A program made the position numbers and the translations under genes. Source: Myxococcales bacterium (lineage in GTDB: Bacteria; Myxococcota_A; Polyangia; Haliangiales; Haliangiaceae). From it: a stretch of DNA of 64,000 bases. Shown in pieces: positions 34,697-43,132 of this stretch. Position 1 is the stretch's first letter, and each line of letters starts with the position of its first letter. Location of the stretch: NCBI GenBank assembly GCA_016720595.1, contig JADKKI010000036.1, positions 53,403 to 117,402 on the forward strand. Reading direction: 5' to 3'. The notes under the pieces were generated by a model that saw only the letters and a list, made by a program, of their open reading frames with translations, searched no databases and was not told the DNA's origin.

Positions 34697-35749
34697 TCAG
34701 CGCGCCCCGCGCTGCTTCGCCGCAGGCCTCTTCGCTGCAGGCGTCTTCGCTACAGACTTCTTCGCCGCAGACTTCTTCGGCGCAGGCTCGCTCGCTACCG
34801 CAAGCTTCTTCGCCGCGGGTTTCTTCGCCGCCACGGCGCCCTTCTCCGCCGACGCGCCGGGCGCGTTACGAGGCGCCAGCGACGGAGAACCGTAGTGATG
34901 GAATTGGTTGAAGCCGTCGACAGCGATGAACTCTTGCCGTCCAGACCACAGCGGAACGAGACGAGCGTACCCTTCGAGGCTGGCCATCGGCGTCGCCCCC
35001 ATTTCGCGTAGCTCCTCGTCGAAGAACACGAAGCGCTTCGCCTCGGGATCGGCAGCGACGATGATCTCGCCCGCAACGATGACTCCCATATGAACCTGCT
35101 TGCGGCGGCTTACAACCCTGCCAGTCTTCGGAGCGAGCACGACGATCTCAGGATTCGTGTTGGCTCCATTCGCAGGTCGGAAGGTCGTGATGACGTTTCC
35201 GCTCGCAGTCAGCGCGACGCCCAGGCAGCTGGATCCGCTCGGGACATCCAGGCGTTTGGTGCAGACGACGTTCGACATCGTCCAGCAGCGCACGCTGGTC
35301 ACGTCGTCGGTCCAGAGCTCACCGTCGTCGGGTGTCATGGCGAACGTTGGTTGAATGGCTCCCCACTGATTGGGCACCTGCTCGAGTCGACCTCGCAACG
35401 CGCCCGTGTTCGTGTCGTACACGCCGTACGGCAGCGCGCGATCGTAGCGATTGTCCTTGGTCACGAACGCATCGCCCACGAACAGGCATGAGCCGCTGAC
35501 ATCGGGCGCCGACAGGATGACCGCTCTGCCGTCGGGATGGATCACTTGGTAGACGTCTCCGAGACGACGGAGGAGACGTCCGTCCTTCGCGTACGCGATG
35601 TCGATCGTCCGTAGCGCCTTCGTTACCGCACCGGTCCGAAGATCGTAGAGCTTCGCCTGACTTCTTACGACCGTCTCGGAGACAACATCGACTTGTGTCA
35701 CGTTGTCGGCCCGCGTCCTGCTTCCATACGATGCGAGGAGAACCAGCAT
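34697..35749 (-). CDS. Propeller-like protein with a Lys/Ala-rich histone-like tail
   Basis: 350 residues from ATG 35749. The body (residues about 15-300) is a run of beta strands with repeated DxxTG turns (LYDLRTGAVTK, VYDTNTGALRG, APKTGRVVSRR), as in WD40/PQQ-type propellers. The last 45 residues are KPAAKK/KKSAAKKS/KRPAAKQ, an AK-rich disordered tail of the histone H1 type that may bind DNA or RNA. A cleavable signal is not convincing. It reads leftward, opposite to the neighbouring cassettes. An imperfect about 30-bp sequence of its 5' region recurs at 41415-41445. Function unknown. Confidence 0.75.
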   Translation of the reverse strand: MLVLLASYGSRTRADNVTQVDVVSETVVRSQAKLYDLRTGAVTKALRTIDIAYAKDGRLLRRLGDVYQVIHPDGRAVILSAPDVSGSCLFVGDAFVTKDNRYDRALPYGVYDTNTGALRGRLEQVPNQWGAIQPTFAMTPDDGELWTDDVTSVRCWTMSNVVCTKRLDVPSGSSCLGVALTASGNVITTFRPANGANTNPEIVVLAPKTGRVVSRRKQVHMGVIVAGEIIVAADPEAKRFVFFDEELREMGATPMASLEGYARLVPLWSGRQEFIAVDGFNQFHHYGSPSLAPRNAPGASAEKGAVAAKKPAAKKLAVASEPAPKKSAAKKSVAKTPAAKRPAAKQRGAR

Positions 35750-35788
35750 GACTGGGCTTTTATCACGCGACTCCGCTCGGCGATTGCG

Positions 35789-35838
35789 GGACCAGGAAAC
35801 GGTAAGGTCTCGCAGCGATGCGAGGCCCTTCTTGGTTT
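35789..35838 (+). repeat. Junction copy 5: CCAGGAAACGG plus hairpin
   Basis: GGACCAGGAAACGGTAAGG followed by TCTCGCAGCGATGCGAGG and CCCTTCTTGGTTT. Only ACCA of the tRNA end survives, but the post-CCA part and hairpin match copies 2-4. It lies between two genes of opposite direction. Confidence 0.8.
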
Positions 35839-36506
35839 CGACGCAGGTACACTCGTTCGGTGAAGCGTTCCTCGATCGCGCTCCTGGTGGTGAGCTGACA
35901 ACGAGCATCCATGTCTGGACCGGTGTCGCCGATCCGGCGCTCGCCGGGCTCCCGCTCGCAGGGCTCGACGCGCTCACCCTCGTGCTGCGCTCGACGACCG
36001 GTGCGACCGGGTTCGATCACGATCCGGTGGCCATCGCCACTCTGCGCGCATGCGCGAGCTCGTTGGTGTTGGTTCATCCGCGAGGGACGAGCGAGCCGAT
36101 CGAGGCGCGCGATGATCTGGCCGGCGTGGTACGCGCGGCGACCCGACAGCGTGCGTTCGTGTTCGCCGACCCGCGACCAGAGCTCGCGCGTGAGGTTGCC
36201 ACACTCGCGGCGTACCGCCTCGAGGTCGCACGAACGATCCTGCCGAAACGGTACGGCAAGCCGTTCGTCACGCCGATCGCACCGCCGATCGCACAGCTGT
36301 TCGACGAGCCGCCCGCCGAGGTTGCCATCCAGCTGGCGTCAAGACTGGCCACGGCCGTCCTGGTGTTTCGGTTCGCGGGAGAATGGGGACTCGCGCCGAC
36401 CGTCCTCGCCGCGGCCGGGACCGGCGCGGTCATCACCCGCCAGATCTCGGCTGCCGGGATGTTGATCGTGCATGCGCGCACCCAGCGCGAACTGCCGATG
36501 TGGTGA
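35832..36506 (+). CDS. Hypothetical protein, start unclear
   Basis: About 225 residues. The first in-frame start after the repeat is TTG 35832; the frame is open upstream through the repeat to 35703. The protein contains GELTTSIHVWTGVADPALAGLPLAGLDALTLVLRSTTG, LVLVHPRGTSEPIEARDDLAG, a Pro-rich central part (KPFVTPIAPPIAQLF) and AIQLASRLATAVLVFRFAGEWG, without signal or membrane helices. Family not recognised. Lying in the same cassette as rtcB, it is convergent with it (48 bp apart). Confidence 0.6.
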   Translation: MVSTQVHSFGEAFLDRAPGGELTTSIHVWTGVADPALAGLPLAGLDALTLVLRSTTGATGFDHDPVAIATLRACASSLVLVHPRGTSEPIEARDDLAGVVRAATRQRAFVFADPRPELAREVATLAAYRLEVARTILPKRYGKPFVTPIAPPIAQLFDEPPAEVAIQLASRLATAVLVFRFAGEWGLAPTVLAAAGTGAVITRQISAAGMLIVHARTQRELPMW

Positions 36507-36554
36507 CCTGACCGGATGTCTGCGGACCGACTCGTCGAGACGCCCCGGCGCTTC

Positions 36555-38117
36555 TCAGCCCTTGATCGTGAGCAGTGGCCACGTCCGCGCTACCCGCCGA
36601 GCGATGCCCGCATCCTCGACGGTCTGGACGACTGGGGTGATGTCCTTGTAGGCGTAGGGTGCCTCCTCTTTCAGGCGATCGTGATACTCGGCGAGCACAT
36701 CACGCCGCAGTCGAACTTCGGGCGCCGTCGGATCGATCGGCGTCACGACGCGCAGCCGCTCGAACGTCGCTTCGTAGGTGCGGTCGTCGACGTGACGTGA
36801 CTTGCCACGTGACAGGCTGCGTCCTGCGCCGTGACATGCACTGCACAACGCAGCATCGTTGCCGCTGCCTGCGAGCAGGTAGCTCGCCGCGCCCATCGAA
36901 CCCGGAATGATCACCGGATGGCCGGTGTAGCGGAAGGGACTCCCCGCGAGGCCCGGATCACCGCCGAGGGCAGGACACGCGCCCTTGCGATGCAGCAGGA
37001 TCTCGTCGTCCTCGGTACCCCAGATCAGGTTGTGAGGTGCGTCGTAGACGAGTCTCGCATCGACGTCGCGACCGAGCACCTCCGATAGCACGCGCACGGT
37101 CATCAGCCCGAGCAACAGACGATTCGCGAAGGCGAAGTTCGCCGCGTTACGCATCGCATCGAGGTAGCGCGCAGCAAGTGCCGCATGCGGGCCGCGCGTC
37201 GGGATCACGTAGAATCCGTGCTCTGGCCGCTTCATCTCCTTGGGATAGATGTCGCGCGCGCGATCGAGAAAGAAGCCGCCGACAGGATGCCCCAGCCCGA
37301 CCGACCCCGAGTGCGCCATGATCGCGACCGAATTCGCGGTCACACCCCATGCGTGCGCGGTCGTGCCATCGAGGATCTCCTCGATCGCCTGAAGCTCGAC
37401 GAAGTGATTGCCGCCACCGATCGAACCGATCTGAGAATCGCGCGAGTCGTTCGCGCCCGAGCCCGTGATGTAGTCACCGAACGCGAACACGCCTTTCGCG
37501 GGCAAGACTCCCTGGAAGTGAACGCGGGCAAGATCCGCTTCCTGCGTGCGCGCATCGTAGTGACGCCAGATGCCAGCTCCAGCGTTATCTGTGTGCGTCT
37601 CGAACAGCCCCCAAAGACCGTCGCGCAACAAGGCATCGCGCTGCCTGGGTGACATCGGGATATCGCGCTTGCCGCCGAAGAACACCTCGCGCAGAGGCCG
37701 ATGGAGCGTATCGAGATGCGGTGCGATCTCGTCCCGCGTGATGTCCGTGACGAGCAGCCGCATCCCGCAGCAAACGTCGTTGCCGACCGCCTGCGGCACG
37801 ACGAAGCCGCGCGCTTCACCGACCGTTCCGACCGGGATGCCACCGCCGCGATGGAAGTCGGGCGTGAGTACGACACGCTCGAGGCGCCCGTCCTGGTCGC
37901 CCCAGAATGCAGTGGTCTTGCCCGTGCGCTGCCAGCTGGCGATATCGTCGATCGTGCCCTGCACGTCGACGAAGCTCAGCGCCTGCTCGACCGCTTCGAG
38001 CTCGATCGGGACATCGCGGTTCGCGAACAGCGTGATGGGTACGCCGTGTGGATTTGAGATTGTCGAACGCGTCTCGTCCAATCGATGGACGAGCGAGTCC
38101 AGTCGAGTAATCGACAT
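36555..38117 (-). CDS. rtcB: RtcB-family RNA ligase
   Basis: 520 residues. Motifs of RtcB: DFHRGGGIPVGT, NDVCCGMRL (Cys and metal ligands), SIGGGNHFVELQ, MAHSGSVGLGHPVG, and CHGAGRSLSR (the GMP-accepting His region). RtcB joins 2',3'-cyclic phosphate or 3'-phosphate and 5'-OH RNA ends using GTP and Mn, repairing tRNAs cut in the anticodon loop. It is preceded by AGGAG. No archease or RtcA gene accompanies it. Its presence in an array built from a tRNA gene is noteworthy. The strand is opposite to the tRNA. Confidence 0.95.
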   Translation of the reverse strand: MSITRLDSLVHRLDETRSTISNPHGVPITLFANRDVPIELEAVEQALSFVDVQGTIDDIASWQRTGKTTAFWGDQDGRLERVVLTPDFHRGGGIPVGTVGEARGFVVPQAVGNDVCCGMRLLVTDITRDEIAPHLDTLHRPLREVFFGGKRDIPMSPRQRDALLRDGLWGLFETHTDNAGAGIWRHYDARTQEADLARVHFQGVLPAKGVFAFGDYITGSGANDSRDSQIGSIGGGNHFVELQAIEEILDGTTAHAWGVTANSVAIMAHSGSVGLGHPVGGFFLDRARDIYPKEMKRPEHGFYVIPTRGPHAALAARYLDAMRNAANFAFANRLLLGLMTVRVLSEVLGRDVDARLVYDAPHNLIWGTEDDEILLHRKGACPALGGDPGLAGSPFRYTGHPVIIPGSMGAASYLLAGSGNDAALCSACHGAGRSLSRGKSRHVDDRTYEATFERLRVVTPIDPTAPEVRLRRDVLAEYHDRLKEEAPYAYKDITPVVQTVEDAGIARRVARTWPLLTIKG

Positions 38118-38261
38118 GAGTGTGCTCCTGTGACAATACGAGGTTGATCAAGTCGGGAAGGCGTTTCCCGCTCGGATGAACCCGGCACGCAGCAGCCTGC
38201 TCGTGGCGAGAGGCAGCCACTCTACCCAATCGGGCCGGGACGTCCACGGGATTTCGTAGGG

Positions 38262-38303
38262 ATCAGAGTCGCCGCGGAGAGATCCGTGGCGATCTTGTTC
38301 TCG
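38262..38303 (+). repeat. Junction copy 6: tRNA-proximal terminator copy
   Basis: GTCGCCGCGGAGAGATCCGTGGCGA (38269-38293) matches the terminator next to tRNA-Ala (stem with a single G-U, same GAGA loop), followed by TCTTGTTCTCGG as compared with TTTTGTTTTCGG. It therefore looks like the distal end of the array rather than a member of the copy 2-5 family. Confidence 0.7.
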
Positions 38304-38342
38304 GTCAGCACGAATGGGTCGAGACTTCACCCTGGTCCACGA

Positions 38343-38924
38343 ATGCAGCGCTACGCCCCACGTTTGGTCTTGCCGGGAACCACACCGAGCGATGCGCTCG
38401 TCGAGCCGCTCATCGCGAGCCCACCGACAAGCCCGCTCGGCGAGCACGAGCTGATTCCGCATGTTGCCTGGATGGTCGAGCAGGACGGCGTCTTCGTTCA
38501 CGTGCCGGCGTCCGAGCGCGCGGATCTCGAACAGATGCGCGGCTCAGCGATCATGACCATGCTCGATGGCGAGCTCACCAACGAGGCGCTGGAGCACTTG
38601 CCCGGCGTGAACCTCGCCACCAACGGCACCTACGCGGCGGAGCTCATGCTCGACGGCGACCATCTCGCCGCGCTTCACGGATCCTCCAAGGCCAAGATCT
38701 TCCTGGCCGCTGCGCCACACCGAGGGCGCTTCCTCGTGGGGGGCGTCGGGGGCGGCATCGAGGGCATGAGAGCGTTCGTCGATCAGGTGCGGCGCGAGCA
38801 CGATGCTGCGCCTGCCGCTGCGCGCATCAGTCCGGTGACGTTGCTCGTGCGCGATGGAGCTCCGCAGGCGGTCGTCGGTGAGCTGCAGCTGACCGCGCTC
38901 GCACAGGCAGCCGGCAAGCATTGA
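38343..38924 (+). CDS. YtpQ/DUF1444-like hypothetical protein
   Basis: 193 residues from ATG 38343. The order of segments (WMVEQDGVFVHVPASERADLEQM, ELTNEALEHLPGVN, NGTYAAELMLDGDHLAALHG, KIFLAAAPHRGRFLVG, then ISPVTLLVRDG) resembles the DUF1444/YtpQ fold, a soluble two-lobed domain of unknown role. Assignment is tentative. It follows the last junction directly and is cytoplasmic. GTG 38286, inside the terminator copy, would add 19 residues. Confidence 0.6.
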   Translation: MQRYAPRLVLPGTTPSDALVEPLIASPPTSPLGEHELIPHVAWMVEQDGVFVHVPASERADLEQMRGSAIMTMLDGELTNEALEHLPGVNLATNGTYAAELMLDGDHLAALHGSSKAKIFLAAAPHRGRFLVGGVGGGIEGMRAFVDQVRREHDAAPAAARISPVTLLVRDGAPQAVVGELQLTALAQAAGKH

Positions 38925-38963
38925 GCTGGGTTTGATCCGTTCTCGTCGACCGGAGCGGCGTGA

Positions 38964-39626
38964 TCACTTCACGGGTTCGATCTCTTCGGTCACGACGCTC
39001 GTGATCGCCAGCTTCGCCTCGGGCGGCGGCTGACACGGCTGTTCGCTCGGGCAGGGTCCCTCGATCGAGGTGTACGCCTTGATCGTCGCGACCGTGCGCC
39101 TCGATGGGCGCCGCCAGAACGTCATCCGCGACGGGACATAGCCGTAGACGGTGTCGCGGATGTAGCCCTGGTCGCCTTCGAGGCGAAAGGACGGGTCACC
39201 CGACGCGCCGCCCGTCGCGATGATCGTGAACGTCGTGCGCATGTCCTTGTCGGGATCGAGCAGCACGTCGTGTTCCGGGCTGCTCGCGTCGAGGCGCCAG
39301 CTCGCGATGTTCTTCGTGGAGATGATGCGGACGAACGAGTCCTTCGGCGCCTCGCACGTCGAGCAGCCGCCGCAGAGGCCGTCGACCTCGAATTCGCCGG
39401 CCTCGCCCGCAGGAACGAAGTACGTCGCCTTGCCTGGGTAGGTCGTCGGCGTTGTCAGTGGATTGATCGAGTGACCGCCGGCGTACAGCGACGCGTACTC
39501 GCTGGACTCGACTTCGACGATCCGACTCTTGTCGTGGGACGGCACCGGCGTGCGAACGACCCAGCGCCGGGCCATGCCAACGCTCGCGAGCGCCAGCGCG
39601 ACGATGATGATGGCCGCTTTGCGCAC
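38964..39626 (-). CDS. Hypothetical exported protein
   Basis: 220 residues from GTG 39626. An N-terminal hydrophobic helix (RKAAIIIVALALASVGMARR) acts as signal or anchor. The mature part is beta-rich with two close CxxC-like pairs (DGLCGGCSTCEAP) and a late GPCPSEQPCQPPPE loop, implying disulfides or metal binding outside the cytoplasm. No family is recognised. It precedes the decayed YdeI-like gene in the leftward direction. Confidence 0.7.
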   Translation of the reverse strand: MRKAAIIIVALALASVGMARRWVVRTPVPSHDKSRIVEVESSEYASLYAGGHSINPLTTPTTYPGKATYFVPAGEAGEFEVDGLCGGCSTCEAPKDSFVRIISTKNIASWRLDASSPEHDVLLDPDKDMRTTFTIIATGGASGDPSFRLEGDQGYIRDTVYGYVPSRMTFWRRPSRRTVATIKAYTSIEGPCPSEQPCQPPPEAKLAITSVVTEEIEPVK

Positions 39627-39709
39627 GCGATGCGATCGTAACAGGCTGCTCGCCGACGGTGGAGACGATCGCGCAGCGGAGGCTCCTCCGCACCCCGGCG
39701 ATGCACCGC

Positions 39710-40040
39710 CTACTTGGCCTTGGCCTTGGCCTTCGGCTTGGGCTCCTTGTCGATCAACACTCGTTGCGCCCACGGACTGACGGCCTTGTCGGTGCGATGG
39801 ATGCACCCAACCCAGCAACAGGGCCGGCGCTTCCCCTCGAGCAGCTCTTCTCGCGTTCGCTCGATGCGGCGCTTCCTGGTCTCGAGCTGCTTGGCGTCCT
39901 CGACCCAGCACAGAAACTCGTTGCGGCCGAGCGGCGGAGGGCTGCCATCGTTCCAGCGCGGACTTGTCTGACAACAACGCCTTGCGTAGATCCGCCGGGA
40001 TCTCGTGCACCACGCCTGCTGCGAGCTCGATCTTCGCCAT
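39710..40040 (-). pseudogene. YdeI/OmpD-associated family protein, frameshifted
   Basis: ATG 40040 starts AKIELAAGVVHEIPADLRKALLSDKSALERW; near 39940 the reading frame changes and LGRNEFLCWVEDAKQLETRKRRIERTREELLEGKRRPCCW continues in another frame to 39710. Together they give the full YdeI-like signature (HEIPADLRKAL ... RNEFxCWxxxAKxxETRxRRI ... GKRRPCCW) and an AK-rich tail. The total length is 3n+1, so one base is inserted or two lost. Such proteins are small cytoplasmic helical proteins of unclear role. Sequencing error or true decay cannot be separated. Confidence 0.75.
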
Positions 40041-40129
40041 GAAGCTGGAGCCACTGTAGCGCGTGACGTGCGTCGTCAGCGCGTCGCCGAGGCCTTCTGG
40101 TTTCGGGGCTTTGTGCGTAGCATTCCCAC

Positions 40130-40666
40130 ATGCGGTCCTGCTGCTTTGCGATGGTCGCGCTCGTCGCGTGCCGCAGTGATGAGCCGCTCGAACAGCTCGA
40201 TCGGCCGAACGAGCCGATACCAAACCTCGCGTGGCCGCAACCTGCGCACCCCCTCCCGCCACCTCCACCGCCGCAACCGGGGCCGGTAGATCCGCCGGTC
40301 GAGATCGCGACGTTCCTCGCCGACGCGGCGCACACGACCGCCCCATGGCGAGTCACGATCCACGAGCTGGCCGACCGCCAGAGCGGAAGGCGATTTCTCG
40401 GGTACCGGGACCAAGGTGTCCGCGTACTGACCCAATCGCTCACCGACGAGCTGGCCGCACGACTCGCACTCGCCACGTCGTACACCGACGGTGACGTCGG
40501 CTGCGTCGGCGATCCGGTCGGAATTGGCGTGGCACGCGGCAGCCTGACACTCGACTTCGTCGAAGATTGCGGCCACGTCTACCTGACCGAGCAGGGTCAT
40601 GCCGGACGCTGGGCGCTGTTCTCGTCCGAGATGGCAGTGTTCATCCGCGGGCTGCGCCAGCGCTGA
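40130..40666 (+). CDS. Proline-rich lipoprotein
   Basis: 178 residues: RSCCFAMVALVAC is a lipoprotein signal (lipobox LVAC), followed by a Pro-rich linker (about 40-65) and a compact alpha/beta domain (ATFLADAAHTTAPWRVTIHELADRQSG, LTLDFVEDCGHVYLTEQG). TAGCAT ends 6 nt before the ATG, suggesting a leaderless transcript. Family unknown. It is divergent from the YdeI-like gene. Confidence 0.75.
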   Translation: MRSCCFAMVALVACRSDEPLEQLDRPNEPIPNLAWPQPAHPLPPPPPPQPGPVDPPVEIATFLADAAHTTAPWRVTIHELADRQSGRRFLGYRDQGVRVLTQSLTDELAARLALATSYTDGDVGCVGDPVGIGVARGSLTLDFVEDCGHVYLTEQGHAGRWALFSSEMAVFIRGLRQR

Positions 40667-40769
40667 CTGGCGAATCGTTACCGGATTTCGGCGGCAGCCT
40701 CGTACGCGATGTCGTTAGAACGTCGCCCTACGTCGTCGCGGAGACATGGAGATGCGACGATGAAGGCTG

Positions 40770-41429
40770 GTGACTGTCCTCCATGCAGAGCTCGCTCAGC
40801 GCGTCGCTGTCGACACCGCGGCGATGCCGTGGACCGCGCACGACGGGATCGAGGAGAAGCTGCTCGAGCACGCGCCCGGACCTCGTGGCCTGCTCCGGAC
40901 GGCGCTCCTCCGCCTCCCACCGGCTGCGCATGTGCCCGTACCGGACGTGGCGGGCGGAGCCTCGACGTCTTCGTGCTCGAAGGCGATCTACGAGATAGGC
41001 GCGCTCGTGCATGCACGCGGTGCGTACGTGCATGCGCCCGGTGATCGCGGGCTCGTCACCGACGGTGGCTGCACGCTGTTCGTCAAGCAGCGCCCAGCAC
41101 ACCGCCCGGCGCGCGCCGTCGTCGACACACGCTACATCGTGTTCGAGCGGTCGTACACCGCGGGCCTCTGGGAGGCGCCGCTGTTCAGTGACCCCGCGGG
41201 TCGCGTGGTGCTGCTGCGATTCGACCCGGGGGCCAAGGTCGCCCACCACCACCACCGCGACGGAGAGGAGTTCTTCGTGCTCGCAGGCGAGCTCCGCGAC
41301 GACTTCGGTCGCTATCCGGCGCACGCGTGGACACGGCAACCTCCCGACAGCAGTCACGCGGTGGAGTCTGTGCAGGGCGCGATGATGCTGACGTTCGCGC
41401 ACCACCTCCAGAACGTCCGAAGTCCGTAG
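40770..41429 (+). pseudogene. Cupin (ChrR-like) protein with two compensating frameshifts
   Basis: 219 residues if read through from GTG 40770. Two cupin halves are seen; the second has the metal motif HHHHRDGEEFFVLAGEL. In the first half, around 40961-40998, the expected segment LDVFVLEGDLRD lies in another frame while the current frame gives STSSCSKAIYE; both sides rejoin the frame, so two opposite indels occur about 37 bp apart. ChrR-type cupins bind zinc and sense oxidative stress, as anti-sigma factor domains; no ZAS domain is present here. Function tentative. Confidence 0.65.
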
Positions 41430-41448
41430 AGCTTCGCCTGACTTCGCA

Positions 41449-43050
41449 CTACGGCACGAAACGCACGAGCAGCGATGTCCGCCCGAAGCCGCCGTTCGTG
41501 AAGGTCTGCGCGGACGGCTTGCCCGCGTTGATGGTCACCGTCTGCGAGAACGTCACGAAGGCGACGATCGAGCCGTCATCGGCGAGCGCTGCCGCCGAGC
41601 TCCGGCCGGTCGCGGTCGACCACACGATGCGGTGATCTGTCGCCGACGCGCATGCGAGGAAGCCAGGCGGCAGACCGGGGGTGGTGACCGGTGTCGGATC
41701 GATCTCGCCGTTCGGTCCGCTCGCGAACCGGCGGTAGGCCGAGCCCGTGCCCGAGAACAGGAATGCGTCGGCGCCGAGGTTCGTGAGCTTCGCGGAGTCG
41801 AAGCCCGTGCCGAGCGGGAGGAGCTTCGTGAACGCGAAGCCTCGTCGAAGCTGACGAGGTACGACGCGTAGGGAATCGCGCCGTTCGGCGGGACCGTGGG
41901 TTCCGGATCGAAGGCCGAGAGGCGATCGGTCTCGGCGGCGAGGTGGAGCGTGCCGCCGTCGCGCAACATCGCGGTCGCCGTCGACTGGCCGCCGTTCGCA
42001 TGCAGCGAGAGCACGTTGCCAGTCACGGGTGAGAGGCGCGCGAGGTAGGTCGCCGAGGTTCCGTAGCTGGTGTTGCCGGTCTGCTGGATCGTCTGCGGTC
42101 CCGAGGTCATCGTGGCCGGTCAGATCGGCGCCGAACGAGCCGCCGAGGAGCAGGTCGCCATTGCTTGCGAAGGTCACGACGCCGACCGCATCCTTGCGGC
42201 TCGAGCCACCAAGGGTCCGCAGCCAGCCGATGCGGCCTTGCGCATCGAATGACCCGATCCATCCGGATTCCCACATGTCCGTTGCGGTCGCGGCGACCGG
42301 GCCATTCTGGCCGTCAGGGAACGTGAACGTGTGCTGGGAACCGTCGCCGAAGTAGCCCGCGGCGACAAAGCTACCGTCGGGGCGAGCGGCGATCGAGAAG
42401 ATGCCGTCGATCGCGCCCGATGCCGCGGAGTGAGCCCACACCGCGTGGCCATCGGGATCGAGCTTCGCGATGTAGATGTTGTATCCCGTGCCGACCGCCG
42501 GCAGCAGGATCTGCGTCGCGGTGCCGTAGTCGATCGCGAGTTGCTCGGTGAAGTAACCACCGACGAGGACCGAGCCATCGGCGAGCGGCTGTAGCGCAGT
42601 GAGCCACCCGACGCGCGATGACATTGACGAGGCCTACGCAAACGCACCATTGGCCGCGTACTTCGCGACGACCGACGAGCCGACCTGCGATCCCTGGACG
42701 ACCCGCGAACTCGGCGTGCCGGCTTCGAGCGTGGCGTGACCCGCGAGCTGCCCCCCTGCGAACAGCGCGCCCCCCGCGCCGATCGCGATGTGATCGAACA
42801 CGAGCTCGTCCCCGCTGGTCGTCGCTGCGAGGACGCGTCCGCTGACGAGCTCACCCGAGGCACATGCGATGTTGGGCGCGACGGCGTCCCCGGGCATCCA
42901 GCTGTCACTGATCGACGCATCGATCAGCGCGTTGGCGTCGTTGCCTCCGTCGGTGTCATCACCGCCGCCTGCCGCGTCGACGGTCTGCCCGGCGGGTTTG
43001 CCGCATCCGACCAGAACGAGAATCACTCCCAGGGCAACGCCGCGAGTCAT
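41449..43050 (-). pseudogene. Beta-propeller (SBBP-type) lipoprotein with one stop and two frameshifts
   Basis: The gene starts at ATG 43050 with a lipoprotein signal (TRGVALGVILVLVGCGK) and runs as a series of GSVLVGGYF/DGSFVAAGYF blades to 41449; total length is exactly 534 codons. The frame is cut by a TAG at 42634-42636, in GAFA*ASSMS where the family has Trp (TGG), and by two indels (about 42110 and about 41850) between which LARLSPVTGNVLSLHANGG is in another frame. All three lesions are of the size that sequencing error gives, but the gene may also be dead. Probably a surface protein. Confidence 0.75.
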
Positions 43051-43132
43051 GGCGCGTGCATATGCGGTGTTGACCCGCCTAGCAACGCATTTCGGCTCAG
43101 CTGAACAGCCTGGGGTTCTGGACCGTTACGGG

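Larger units (their letters stand above)
30502..38303. mobile_element. Tandem tRNA-Ala-anchored cassette array (putative)
   Basis: From the anticodon loop of tRNA-Ala to the last terminator copy there are six junctions (30502-30590, 31016-31115, 32113-32206, 34564-34636, 35789-35838, 38262-38303). Each is built from all or part of: tRNA 3' part, CCAGGAAACG, hairpin, T-rich tail. The intervals carry small gene sets of different orientation and type. Boundaries at the anticodon loop and retention of the tRNA 3' end are typical of tyrosine-recombinase attachment sites. No integrase or transposase gene is seen, so mobility would need a recombinase in trans or has been lost. Inference from repeats only. 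Confidence 0.6.

Noticed and set aside
31016..38303. Integron with attC sites
   Set aside because: The junctions have neither the R-core GTTRRRY motif nor the attC hairpin layout, and no IntI is present; tRNA-derived att sites explain them better.
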